IMG/VR virus record: IMGVR_UViG_3300042507_002545 | Location: 1 to 64,000 of that record | Source: a virus | Length of the DNA stretch: 64,000 bases | Strand: one strand, 5' to 3' | Part shown: piece after piece, positions 38,302-44,943 of the stretch | How the letters are laid out: each line of letters opens with the position of its first letter | Position numbering within the stretch: position 1 is the first letter of the stretch | The notes under the pieces: model-generated | Told to the model about the DNA's origin: nothing | The model's input: the letters and a program-made list of their open reading frames with translations, nothing else | Database searches by the model: none | Program-made: the position numbers and the translations under genes

Positions 38302-39222
38302 TTAAGATGGGTAAACGCGTACTTCAATTGAACTTCCGTTCATTAAACTATCTGTTAAGGTACCAGATCCATTGTAAGTGTTAATATAAATTGCTCCAGA
38401 ATCAAAGCTAGCTGTTGCAATTCCAAAAATGTTGTAATCCTTTGTAAAGAAAACCATAACTCTTGCATTATTTGAACCAATACCTATTAAAGTTGAATTA
38501 CCTGCAAAATAATAATACCCTGTATTAAATCTTTGCCAGCTTCCACCAACACCTCCTAGAGTATTTTCTTTTACTGTAACCGTAGGATTTCCTGATCCGG
38601 ATTGTGATATTTTAGCAGAATAAACAAGATATGATCCTCCTGCACTACCTTGGGGAATACCTAAGTTTAAAACTTGAACAGGTGAACTTCCTGTAAGAGT
38701 TGCTGTAGCACTAGAACCTGCAGCCAATGTGGTAACAGTACCTATAGATAATGCATTGCTTGGGCCTGCAGGACCAGTTGGACCTTGTAATCCAGTAGCA
38801 CCCGTAGCTCCTGTTGCACCTTGTGCTGCAAGTAATGCCCAGTTAGTAGGGTCAGCATTAGGAGGTGTGGCAGATGGACCTACAGGATCTATACAGAACC
38901 ATGATGCTCCTGCATAACCCACAGCGTCATCTACAACATAAGTTCCTGAAGCAGACCATGATCCTTGCCAATTTAATCCAGCAGGACCTACAGGACCTGG
39001 TGCACCAGCAGGACCGGTTGGACCAGCAACACCCGCTGGACCTTGAGGACCGGCAGGCAATGTAGCAGCAAAGTCGTTAATTTCCATTGCGTAGTTTTGA
39101 TAAATATCACCACGCTTATTAGCACCTACTTTAGCACCAAAGATCATTAAATCTTTAGGGTTGTCAATAGAAGTACGTACAAATTTGTTTTTGGCTAGAT
39201 AAAGCCAGTTTAGAATGTCCAT
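38302..39222 (-). CDS. Collagen-like fibre protein with carbohydrate-binding insert, 306 aa
   Basis: Shares the MDILNWLYLAKNKFVRT anchor (residues 1-52), then two collagen-like Gly-X-X blocks (residues 58-83 and 134-153). Between them is a Trp-rich insert (NWQGSWSASGTYVVDDAVGY, SWFCIDP) that resembles small CBM5/12-like modules. The C-terminal domain is a beta-sandwich. Collagen-like repeats form trimers in phage fibres, so this is a probable trimeric receptor-binding fibre. Confidence 0.7.
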   Translation of the reverse strand: MDILNWLYLAKNKFVRTSIDNPKDLMIFGAKVGANKRGDIYQNYAMEINDFAATLPAGPQGPAGVAGPTGPAGAPGPVGPAGLNWQGSWSASGTYVVDDAVGYAGASWFCIDPVGPSATPPNADPTNWALLAAQGATGATGATGLQGPTGPAGPSNALSIGTVTTLAAGSSATATLTGSSPVQVLNLGIPQGSAGGSYLVYSAKISQSGSGNPTVTVKENTLGGVGGSWQRFNTGYYYFAGNSTLIGIGSNNARVMVFFTKDYNIFGIATASFDSGAIYINTYNGSGTLTDSLMNGSSIEVRVYPS

Positions 39223-39286
39223 GAGTTGAGTAGATTAATGGATTAATATATACTATAATATAATAAATATCTGTAGAATAACCAAA

Positions 39287-39511
39287 TTATAATGATGTTA
39301 TTGTTTCCCACGCTGTTCCATTATAAACACAAAGTTTATTAAGTGTAGTATCATAAACTACCCATCCTCCTTGAGGCGAAGGGATTGCGTTCTTTTGTAC
39401 TGTGGTCATTTGTGGAAAAGGAAATGCTCTCATTGCTGGTCTACCATTAGGACCTGTTATTTCAAGACCTAAAGGACCATATGCATTACCATTAGAATCA
39501 GTTACTTGCAT
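39287..39511 (-). CDS. Short tail-fibre tip-like protein, 74 aa
   Basis: Motif MTTVQKNAIPSPQGGWVVYD followed by TTLNKLCVYNGTAWETI is typical of the repeated beta-module in phage fibre and baseplate proteins of Bacteroidetes. It forms a complete small module on its own here. Next gene is 1 bp upstream. Confidence 0.65.
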   Translation of the reverse strand: MQVTDSNGNAYGPLGLEITGPNGRPAMRAFPFPQMTTVQKNAIPSPQGGWVVYDTTLNKLCVYNGTAWETITSL

Positions 39512-39512
39512 A

Positions 39513-39815
39513 TTACACTTCTTGTATTAATACTACATACTGGGTACCAGGAGCTGTTGTTAATATATATAACTGATCACCTGCATCAAATGAATATAGA
39601 TATGCATCTGTTAAAATATCTCCAGCCGCTAAGTTTACGGTATATACTGTAGTTGTTACCGGTCCAACTGCTTTTACTTTTCTTAATGTAACGGAATTAG
39701 CAGCTGGGTTACTCAATCTTATAGATATTGTATTTGCAGCATTTAAACCCCCAGGTCTAGTATAAATAAGATTACTTCCTGCAGGTAATGACCCTTCTAA
39801 TGATATTAGTCCCAT
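39513..39815 (-). CDS. First gene of the leftward arm, small beta-domain protein, 100 aa
   Basis: Start taken at 39815 (MGLISLEGSLPAGSNLIYTR) because the longer frame adds a Tyr/Leu-rich stretch unlike any protein N-terminus and covers the promoter. Beta-rich domain similar in style to the 116-aa protein at 35281. It lies directly behind a -7 box and opens the whole structural arm. Confidence 0.65.
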   Translation of the reverse strand: MGLISLEGSLPAGSNLIYTRPGGLNAANTISIRLSNPAANSVTLRKVKAVGPVTTTVYTVNLAAGDILTDAYLYSFDAGDQLYILTTAPGTQYVVLIQEV

Positions 39816-39830
39816 AGTGTAAAGATAATA

Positions 39831-39838
39831 CAAATATA
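39831..39838 (-). promoter_or_regulatory. Candidate -7 box for the leftward structural arm
   Basis: TATATTTG on the minus strand fits the Bacteroidetes TAnnTTTG box and lies 15 bp upstream of the 39815 ATG, giving a very short leader. No -33 TTG is seen at normal spacing. The 92 bp to 39907 separate the two divergent arms. Confidence 0.5.
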
Positions 39839-39907
39839 AAAAAATTTCATATAATGTGCTGATTATTAAAATATTTTGCTTAAACTTGTATAAGATATAC
39901 ACATCTT

Positions 39908-40909
39908 ATGAATAAGATAACCGCTACTGGCAAACTCGCTAAACAGTATCTTAAGAAGTATCCTAGTCTTCCCATCCTTACAATTGCTAAACTTATGTAC
40001 GCTGAAAATGATTTGCACTTTAATAGTGTAGATCATGCACGTTCATTACTTAAGCGTCACTCTGGACTAGGTGGTAAAGAAACCAGAAAGAACGTAGATC
40101 CAGAATTACAAAGACCTATAACATATAACTATGCTCCATTTAATGACATACCAAAATCATATAAGTCTGGACCTAATGACTTTGAATTGCCAAGTGATGC
40201 TAATCACATTCTTGCTCTTTCTGATGTTCACTTTCCTTATCACGATGAAGAAGCTCTTGGTGCTGCTATACAATACGGCATTGATCAAAAGATTAATACG
40301 GTTATTCTCAACGGTGATATTTTAGACTTCTACCAGTTGTCACGGTTTGACAAGGACCCTTCTAAACCTAAGATGCAAGTAGAACTTGAACAAGGTAGAT
40401 GGTTTATGAAAGCACTACGCACAGCATTCCCTAAAGCGAGAATCTATTACAAGATTGGTAACCACGAAGATAGACTTGAAAAGTGGTTAAAGATTAAGGC
40501 GCCAGAATGGATTGGTATGGAGGAGTTTGAGTTAAAGATGTTACTTCGTTTTGGAGAAAACCAAATACAGCTTATCGATTCAAATGCTACAATAAAAGCT
40601 GGTAATCTTAACATTATTCACGGTCATGAATATTTAGGTGGAGGTACTATAAATCCAGCAAGAAATTTGTATCTTAAAGCTAAGGCCAGTACTATTTGCG
40701 GACACTTTCATAGAAAATCAGAGTTTGTTACTCGCGATATCAACAACAATATCCAAGGTGCTTGGACTACAGGTTGTTTATGTGAACTATACCCAGAGTA
40801 CATGAAAGGACACAGCGATTGGGTACATGGTTTTGCGGTTATTAAGATAGAGAAGGATGGCACCTTTTCAGTAGATAACAAAATGATTATTGACGGAGTA
40901 GTATCATAA
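39908..40909 (+). CDS. Calcineurin-like metallophosphoesterase, 333 aa
   Basis: All five metallophosphoesterase motifs are present: D106-x-H108 (SDVHFP), GDxxD (G136-D137, D140), GNHE (N185-H186), IIHGHEY (H238, H240) and GHFH (H266, H268). The N-terminal 60 residues form a small helical region (LAKQYLKKYPSLPILTIAKL) that may bind nucleic acid. Enzymes of this class cut phosphodiester bonds in DNA, RNA or cyclic nucleotides; phage members can process DNA ends or degrade signal nucleotides. It is the first gene of the rightward arm and is transcribed from the divergent region. Confidence 0.8.
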   Translation: MNKITATGKLAKQYLKKYPSLPILTIAKLMYAENDLHFNSVDHARSLLKRHSGLGGKETRKNVDPELQRPITYNYAPFNDIPKSYKSGPNDFELPSDANHILALSDVHFPYHDEEALGAAIQYGIDQKINTVILNGDILDFYQLSRFDKDPSKPKMQVELEQGRWFMKALRTAFPKARIYYKIGNHEDRLEKWLKIKAPEWIGMEEFELKMLLRFGENQIQLIDSNATIKAGNLNIIHGHEYLGGGTINPARNLYLKAKASTICGHFHRKSEFVTRDINNNIQGAWTTGCLCELYPEYMKGHSDWVHGFAVIKIEKDGTFSVDNKMIIDGVVS

Positions 40910-40911
40910 CT

Positions 40912-41133
40912 ATGGCAACAACTATTAGAGCTGGAATTTATATAGACCCACTCAGTGAGGAAGAGTCTACCCCTGAGATCTATATTGATCACAGCATGAT
41001 CCAGATATATAGTCAGGAGGATATCCTTGTTGCCCAAATTAGTTATGAAGAACTCCGCGGTATTTTAGCCATCATGGCGGCGGAACAAGAAAAGACTCAC
41101 CTGCGTATTCAGGCTATTGGTCGGAACAACTAG
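40912..41133 (+). CDS. Hypothetical protein, 73 aa
   Basis: Directly follows the phosphoesterase (2 bp). Acidic beta/alpha protein (GIYIDPLSEEESTPEIYIDH) ending in a helix. No family recognised. The following 1.05 kb is non-coding. Confidence 0.55.
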   Translation: MATTIRAGIYIDPLSEEESTPEIYIDHSMIQIYSQEDILVAQISYEELRGILAIMAAEQEKTHLRIQAIGRNN

Positions 41134-41214
41134 TCTTGTAACAAATTTAGCGTAAAATTGTTACCACACTAAAGTATGTTTTAGCAGTCATTAACCCCAG
41201 TTTTCTGGATAATG

Positions 41215-41392
41215 TATAGTATACCATACTATAATGTGGTTTATAAGAAACAAAAAACCTCAGTTTTATACCCTGTAAGGGACATTATCATGTATAGAGA
41301 GTATACTCCGTACCTCTCCGGGTACGTTTTATAGTATTGATGTCAGGATAAACCTGGCACCATTGATATGAGATAGATGTTATAAACCACAT
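41215..41392 (+). ncRNA. Candidate structured RNA A
   Basis: Closed by a perfect 13-bp stem (ATGTGGTTTATAA at 41234-41246 with its complement at 41380-41392). Inside are CGTACC/GGTACG, a GAGTATACTC palindrome and CAGG/CCTG hairpins. A perfect 8-bp hairpin (41215-41233) lies just before. The multi-branch form and lack of coding potential suggest an RNA rather than a DNA site; strand is assumed from the neighbouring genes. No Rfam family recognised. Confidence 0.45.
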
Positions 41393-41407
41393 CTGTCACA
41401 AATATGT

Positions 41408-41531
41408 TAAACTTTTGTGACAAGCTTGATGGGTACTGGAGGGGTACTTGGGGGAAAGTATAGTAAACTTTTGCGACAGCTATAGTGGAAAATAATCACC
41501 AGAATCAGGCTTTTAGTGGAAAATAATCCCC
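41408..41531. repeat. Two nested sets of direct repeats (iteron-like)
   Basis: TAAACTTTTG(T/C)GACA at 41408-41422 and 41464-41478; TAGTGGAAAATAATC(A/C)CC at 41483-41500 and 41514-41531. Spacings are 56 and 31 bp. Pairs of short direct repeats next to AT-rich and palindromic DNA resemble an origin region, but with two copies each this is not strong. Confidence 0.5.
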
Positions 41532-41717
41532 AACTCCCTTGCGCTAATCCGCCATTACTGGAAAATTTTAGGAGTATTGGCGAACTATAGAGTGCCAAAC
41601 TCTGTAACAAAACATGGACAAACTCGGAAGTTTACCGAGTTACCCCCTATAATTTTGCATGAATTTTTCCAGATTTTGCATGCAGATACATATAGTATTG
41701 CCACATGAGCCCATATT

Positions 41718-41793
41718 TATATGTAGGAGCATATAGGGAGAATGTCCAGTTTTTTGCGCAATAAACTTGACACCTTTGGTTCTCCTACATATA
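41718..41793. repeat. Nested inverted repeat with 12-bp arms
   Basis: TATATGTAGGAG (41718-41729) pairs with its complement at 41782-41793. A second stem inside (TGTCCAGTTT with AAACTTGACA, one mismatch) surrounds the TTGCGCAA palindrome. A long hairpin with an internal loop; an RNA or DNA stem-loop site are both possible. Confidence 0.5.
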
Positions 41794-42157
41794 CCCCCCT
41801 AGGGAAGTAGACAATCAACATACCCCCGGTAGTAAGGTTAGGTGGGGACACCCCCGGGAGGATGGTGTAGGGAATTTTTTATGGGGGTAGGGGATTTATA
41901 ATGTGGGAGATGATGTGAGGGGTATACAACAAATCAACCCCCGGCTTTAAACTTTTTAGGGGGTACCCCCCATGAAATTTGAAACATTTCATTTAAAAGT
42001 TGAAATCCAAAGAAAACATTTTGCTATGTAGAAAATGTTTATACGTCATATAACTATGACATGCTTGATTTGAGTTGCACAACAAAGACTTGAGTTGTTG
42101 TGTTGTGCCACCCGACCCCGACCACCACCCCTAGATATGTTGCAAGCAACATCATTG

Positions 42158-42179
42158 ATACAACATATCATTCATAATC
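42158..42179 (+). promoter_or_regulatory. Promoter-like motif P1
   Basis: ATACAACATATC followed by ATTCATAATC, 8 bp upstream of the 42188 start. Similar copies precede the next three genes. P1 is also one arm of a dyad: GATATGTTG at 42134-42142 complements CAACATATC at 42161-42169. Confidence 0.55.
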
Positions 42180-42187
42180 TTAAGATA

Positions 42188-42391
42188 ATGAATAACTTTT
42201 TAAACTCGCTAGTAGGTCATACTGACCTATACCAAGCTAAAAAGCAGGTGATTCGTGAAATCATTGCTTTCACCAAGTTTCCCAAATCACGCACAAGCCG
42301 TGAATTTCTTTGGGGCAAAGACATTCAAGAGCTTGCGGCAATGCACCGTGAGCTATTGACATACCAAACGGTGCAATTGGAAATCGCTTAG
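42188..42391 (+). CDS. Small protein, 67 aa
   Basis: MNNFLNSLVGHTDLYQAKKQ then KFPKSRTSREFLWGKDIQEL; helical and basic. The start is set at 42188 because the longer frame begins in repeat DNA. The TAG stop lies in the loop of the following terminator. It forms a one-gene unit with its own P1 motif. Function unknown. Confidence 0.6.
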   Translation: MNNFLNSLVGHTDLYQAKKQVIREIIAFTKFPKSRTSREFLWGKDIQELAAMHRELLTYQTVQLEIA

Positions 42392-42404
42392 GCGATTTCT
42401 TTTT
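42380..42404 (+). terminator. Terminator overlapping the stop of the 67-aa gene
   Basis: GAAATCGC and GCGATTTC form an 8-bp stem with loop TTAG, then a T-rich run. The loop contains the TAG stop codon of the gene. Confidence 0.85.
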
Positions 42405-42419
42405 GCTTTGCAATTATTA

Positions 42420-42441
42420 ATACAACATATCTTTCATAATC
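42420..42441 (+). promoter_or_regulatory. Promoter-like motif P2
   Basis: ATACAACATATC followed by TTTCATAATC, 6 bp upstream of the 42448 ATG; 20 of 22 positions match P1. Confidence 0.55.
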
Positions 42442-42447
42442 ATAATT

Positions 42448-42630
42448 ATGAAAAAGTTCATGTTAATCATTACAATTATCGCATGGCTAGACAGCCTTGC
42501 GCTAATCTTCATTACTAACACTTTGCCGCATATTAGCAGTAAACCATTCGTGAATGGCTTCCTGATATTCTGCGCAGGATTCATCTCGTACTTGATATAC
42601 TATCAATTACGCGATATGAGAAAGGCTTAG
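42448..42630 (+). CDS. Small membrane protein, 60 aa
   Basis: Two membrane segments (residues 4-24 and 35-52: MLIITIIAWLDSLALIFITN and GFLIFCAGFISYLIYYQL) with a short loop and a basic end (RDMRKA). Own promoter-like motif and own terminator. Could be a host membrane modulator or superinfection factor; function not known. Confidence 0.6.
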   Translation: MKKFMLIITIIAWLDSLALIFITNTLPHISSKPFVNGFLIFCAGFISYLIYYQLRDMRKA

Positions 42631-42648
42631 GCCTTTCTCTTTTCTTTT
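42618..42648 (+). terminator. Terminator overlapping the stop of the 60-aa gene
   Basis: GAGAAAGGC and GCCTTTCTC form a 9-bp stem with TTAG loop, again holding the TAG stop codon, followed by TTTTCTTTT. Confidence 0.85.
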
Positions 42649-42663
42649 GCTGCGCAATAGGTA

Positions 42664-42686
42664 ATACACCATATACTAATAAAATC
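42664..42686 (+). promoter_or_regulatory. Promoter-like motif P3 (diverged)
   Basis: ATACACCATATACTAATAAA then ATC, 24 bp upstream of the 42711 ATG. It keeps the ATAC-x-C-CATAT core. Confidence 0.45.
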
Positions 42687-42710
42687 AGTTTCACTTAATT
42701 TAAATTTATC

Positions 42711-43082
42711 ATGGTAGAACCAATCAAAATTCAAATCTCGTTATCAGATTTATTAGACGTCATCAACGCAAGCAGCAATCCTATAGTTGCAGCTGCTGTT
42801 CTTGATGGCTCTTATGTAAGCCCACTTCAAGATAAAGATCTTGTAGGTCGCTTTCATAAGAACTTTAACATCAAGAAAGATGACGACACGCGTGACCATT
42901 ATTTGCTCTTGTTCCAAGGCTACAATAAATGGTCTGATGAGGTGACCTTTAAGAAAGATCACCCCAACGCGTGGTCCGGCAACAACACCATGTCTTTAGC
43001 AGAATGGCGTGCTGCCTATGACTTTGAGCCTTCTACACTTGGCAAGGCTGATACCAAGGCATCAACCGTTGGCCAATTGTAA
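42711..43082 (+). CDS. Hypothetical soluble protein, 123 aa
   Basis: IKIQISLSDLLDVINASSNP start, then a middle with DTRDHYLLLFQGYNKWSDEV and an end rich in Ala/Thr. Compact alpha/beta, no known motif. Even codon use and a strong UUCG terminator suggest high expression from its own promoter-like motif. Confidence 0.6.
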   Translation: MVEPIKIQISLSDLLDVINASSNPIVAAAVLDGSYVSPLQDKDLVGRFHKNFNIKKDDDTRDHYLLLFQGYNKWSDEVTFKKDHPNAWSGNNTMSLAEWRAAYDFEPSTLGKADTKASTVGQL

Positions 43083-43089
43083 GGCTCAT

Positions 43090-43118
43090 GAAACCCCTTC
43101 GGGGGTTTCTTTTTTTTG
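43090..43118 (+). terminator. UUCG-tetraloop terminator
   Basis: GAAACCCC, loop TTCG, GGGGTTTC and eight T; 8 bp after the stop of the 123-aa gene. Confidence 0.9.
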
Positions 43119-43133
43119 CTTCGCAAATAGATA

Positions 43134-43155
43134 ATACTACATATCCTTGAAAATC
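43134..43155 (+). promoter_or_regulatory. Promoter-like motif P4
   Basis: ATACTACATATC followed by CTTGAAAATC, 14 bp upstream of the 43170 ATG. Same core as P1 and P2. Confidence 0.5.
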
Positions 43156-43169
43156 AATTATCAAATTTT

Positions 43170-43580
43170 ATGAAAAATTTAACAATCAAATTTCAGCGTT
43201 CTTACCGCAAAGCAGGTAAAACGCCCGGCGCCCCTTCTCGCCTAATCTTCGTATATCTTGTAACTGGTACTGCAGAGCAGTTAACCGAGTTCCGCGATAT
43301 CCAAAGCGCAAATCTGCGTGAAGATGAAAAGGGAAACCCTTTGTTCTTCACTAGCAGATATGCTGGCGAGACAGCGATGCTCACGCTTAACCATGCTGGT
43401 ACTGACTACTATGTAGACAATACCGAGATGGATAAGCAGGCATCACTGGTTGAACAGTTTGGCGGTAATCTTGGTCAGGCAATTGCTATGCAGATTGCTG
43501 CCCAAGCCACCGGCAAAGTTCAACAGGTCGCCCCCGCTGCGGTACCCGCTGACAAGACACAAGGTCTTGGCACCGTGTAA
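43170..43580 (+). CDS. Hypothetical protein, 136 aa, paralogue of the 130-aa protein
   Basis: Closely similar to the product at 44018: both have a basic start (TIKFQRSYRKAGK), F-V-Y-x-V-x-G-T-A-x-Q-L, EDEKGNPLFFTSRYAGE, TEMDKQASLVEQFGGNLGQA and the end GLGTV. A compact beta-domain followed by a helix and a flexible Ala/Val/Pro tail. The short basic beta start and flexible tail would fit a small nucleic-acid-binding protein, but this is only a guess. Own P4 motif and terminator. Confidence 0.6.
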   Translation: MKNLTIKFQRSYRKAGKTPGAPSRLIFVYLVTGTAEQLTEFRDIQSANLREDEKGNPLFFTSRYAGETAMLTLNHAGTDYYVDNTEMDKQASLVEQFGGNLGQAIAMQIAAQATGKVQQVAPAAVPADKTQGLGTV

Positions 43581-43591
43581 CTACGCGGTAC

Positions 43592-43620
43592 ACCCTACTC
43601 TTCGGAGTAGGGTTTTTTTT
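43592..43620 (+). terminator. UUCG-tetraloop terminator after the 136-aa gene
   Basis: ACCCTACTC, loop TTCG, GAGTAGGGT and a run of eight or more T. Confidence 0.9.
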
Positions 43621-44017
43621 TGCTCTGCAAGTTTTTATATACAAGTCTTGTCCAGTGTTACTTGTACAATAGTAATCGTATATAATTATATCCGTAGGAA
43701 GCCGTAAATGTATACACGTATATAGTTATTATTGGATTCCTATGTATATACCTCTCCCGGGACACAGACACACTTATGCACTGATACACAAGACATTAGC
43801 GTATTTGTATACTTGTATTCCTATTAACGCTCGCGCTTCGCGCTCGCTTTTTAATGCTTCGCATTTATTTTAGCTCGCTTCGCTCGCTTTATTCGCTACG
43901 CGAATTTTTTAGATACTACTCATCTTCGCTGCGCTCGATGAGTTCGCCGAGTACTGAGTACAGGTGAACCGGGTAAGCGTGAATAGTAATCAATTTATAA
44001 TCAATTAATTAGGGCTT
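43621..44017 (+). other. Non-coding region with a cluster of short hairpins
   Basis: No reading frame. 43829-43942 has a row of GC-rich hairpins: GCGCTTCGCGC (43833-43843), AATGCTTCGCATT (43853-43865), ATTCGC/GCGAAT plus T-run (43891-43910) and CTCATC/GATGAG (43919-43942). The upstream part is AT-rich with TATA-like steps and CTCCCGGGAC. A weak ATAATC-type motif lies just before the 44018 ATG. Confidence 0.6.
43891..43910 (+). terminator. Terminator-like hairpin in the hairpin cluster
   Basis: ATTCGC, loop TAC, GCGAAT and six T. It would stop transcription before the 44018 gene. Confidence 0.65.
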
Positions 44018-44410
44018 ATGAGCACACTACAATTGACATTTGCGCGCCAGTATCGCAAGAAAACTACTGGCAAGTTGGTATTCGTGTATAACGTGAAGGG
44101 CACTGCCGCACAGTTAGATGAGTACCGTGATGCACAGGGAAGTTTCCTTGTGGAAGATGAGAAAGGACAACCATTGTTCTTTACATCTCGCTATGTGGGT
44201 GAGGTTTGCCCGCTTGTTGCTAACCATAACGGGGACGGATTCTATGCCGACACCACGGAGATGGACAAGCAAGCTGCGATGGTGCAGCAGTTTGGTGGTA
44301 ATTTGGGCCAAGCGTTGGCTGCACAGATTGCTGCAAGCGTTGCGGGTAAAGGTGCTGCTACCTCACAAGTGGCAAGTGCACCAGTGTCTAAGGGATTAGG
44401 CACAGTTTAA
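44018..44410 (+). CDS. Hypothetical protein, 130 aa, paralogue of the 136-aa protein
   Basis: Shares EDEKGQPLFFTSRYVGE, TEMDKQAAMVQQFGGNLGQA and the SKGLGTV end with the product at 43170; the N-terminal strand is also the same (QLTFARQYRKKTTGKLVFVY). Codon use is more GC-rich than in nearby small genes, suggesting high expression. Likely the same function as its paralogue, on a separate transcript. Confidence 0.6.
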   Translation: MSTLQLTFARQYRKKTTGKLVFVYNVKGTAAQLDEYRDAQGSFLVEDEKGQPLFFTSRYVGEVCPLVANHNGDGFYADTTEMDKQAAMVQQFGGNLGQALAAQIAASVAGKGAATSQVASAPVSKGLGTV

Positions 44411-44422
44411 TGCTAACTAATT

Positions 44423-44664
44423 GAGTATCAGTGTGTTTGTGAGTTAATAACACACTGATGCTCTTTCTTATTAGTATTGCAATGTACAATGAAGTGCGAC
44501 AAATGAACGCGCACTAGATAGCTAAGGGATTGTAGTACGAGTACTCTTCCCTGTATTAATGCATCATAACTTACTTCACAAGGGTAAGCAGTTGTAATAG
44601 AATTCCTAATGGAGAACAAGTTTAGATACTTGACGTCTAGTTATCCTACATGGTATTACAACTG
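44423..44664 (+). ncRNA. Candidate structured RNA region
   Basis: Four stems in 240 nt: GAGTATCAGTGTGTT/AACACACTGATGCTC (44423-44463), AGTGCG/CGCACT (44493-44515), AGGGA/TCCCT with inner GTAC (44525-44551), and an 11-bp stem CAGTTGTAATA/TATTACAACTG (44589-44664). The first could be the terminator of the 130-aa gene, but its T-run is weak. The dense pairing and lack of coding suggest a small RNA or long leader. Confidence 0.45.
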
Positions 44665-44712
44665 AATGCAGAGTGGTACAATAGAATGTTTAACCCCTTA
44701 ATCTTTATTACT

Positions 44713-44943
44713 ATGGAGTTTGAATACTCAAGTGTTACAAGTGCAGGTTATATATCGGCCTCTGAAGTTAGTTCTTCCGATGTACTTCCCGCTAAAGAGT
44801 TGCTTATGTCAAACTGCAGGCCTTATAAGTTTTACCAAGTGGTTGAGCATATGGCTAATGGTTCCGTTGCTTGTATAGACCAGGATTGTAATCCTGTATC
44901 TTTATCTATAAATGATGTAGCAATTGTTAATTGGTATGAGTAA
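44713..44943 (+). CDS. Hypothetical acidic protein, 76 aa
   Basis: MEFEYSSVTSAGYISASEVS and KFYQVVEHMANGSVACIDQD suggest a small beta-barrel. The start is set at 44713; ATGs at 44650 and 44686 are possible, but 44650 lies inside a long RNA stem. It overlaps the next gene by 8 bp. Confidence 0.5.
   Translation: MEFEYSSVTSAGYISASEVSSSDVLPAKELLMSNCRPYKFYQVVEHMANGSVACIDQDCNPVSLSINDVAIVNWYE

Larger units (their letters stand above)
41134..42187. other. 1.05-kb non-coding region dense in inverted and direct repeats
   Basis: No credible reading frame. It begins with a hairpin at 41138-41164, then RNA candidate A (41215-41392), a 9-bp hairpin at 41394-41422, direct repeats (41408-41531), hairpins at 41621-41641 and 41718-41793, a G/C-run section (41790-41970) with GGGGGTACCCCC at 41959-41970, and hairpins at 42014-42040, 42045-42060, 42077-42108 and 42137-42152. 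This could hold a replication origin, a packaging site or several RNAs. It ends at the first copy of a promoter-like motif. Confidence 0.6.

Noticed and set aside
42095-42187. N-terminal extension of the 67-aa protein
   Set aside because: It would translate the GCACAACA/TGTTGTGC hairpin and the P1 dyad, with a Pro/Arg-rich composition unlike the rest.
43829-43942. CRISPR-like array
   Set aside because: The hairpins differ in sequence and length and have no regular spacers.
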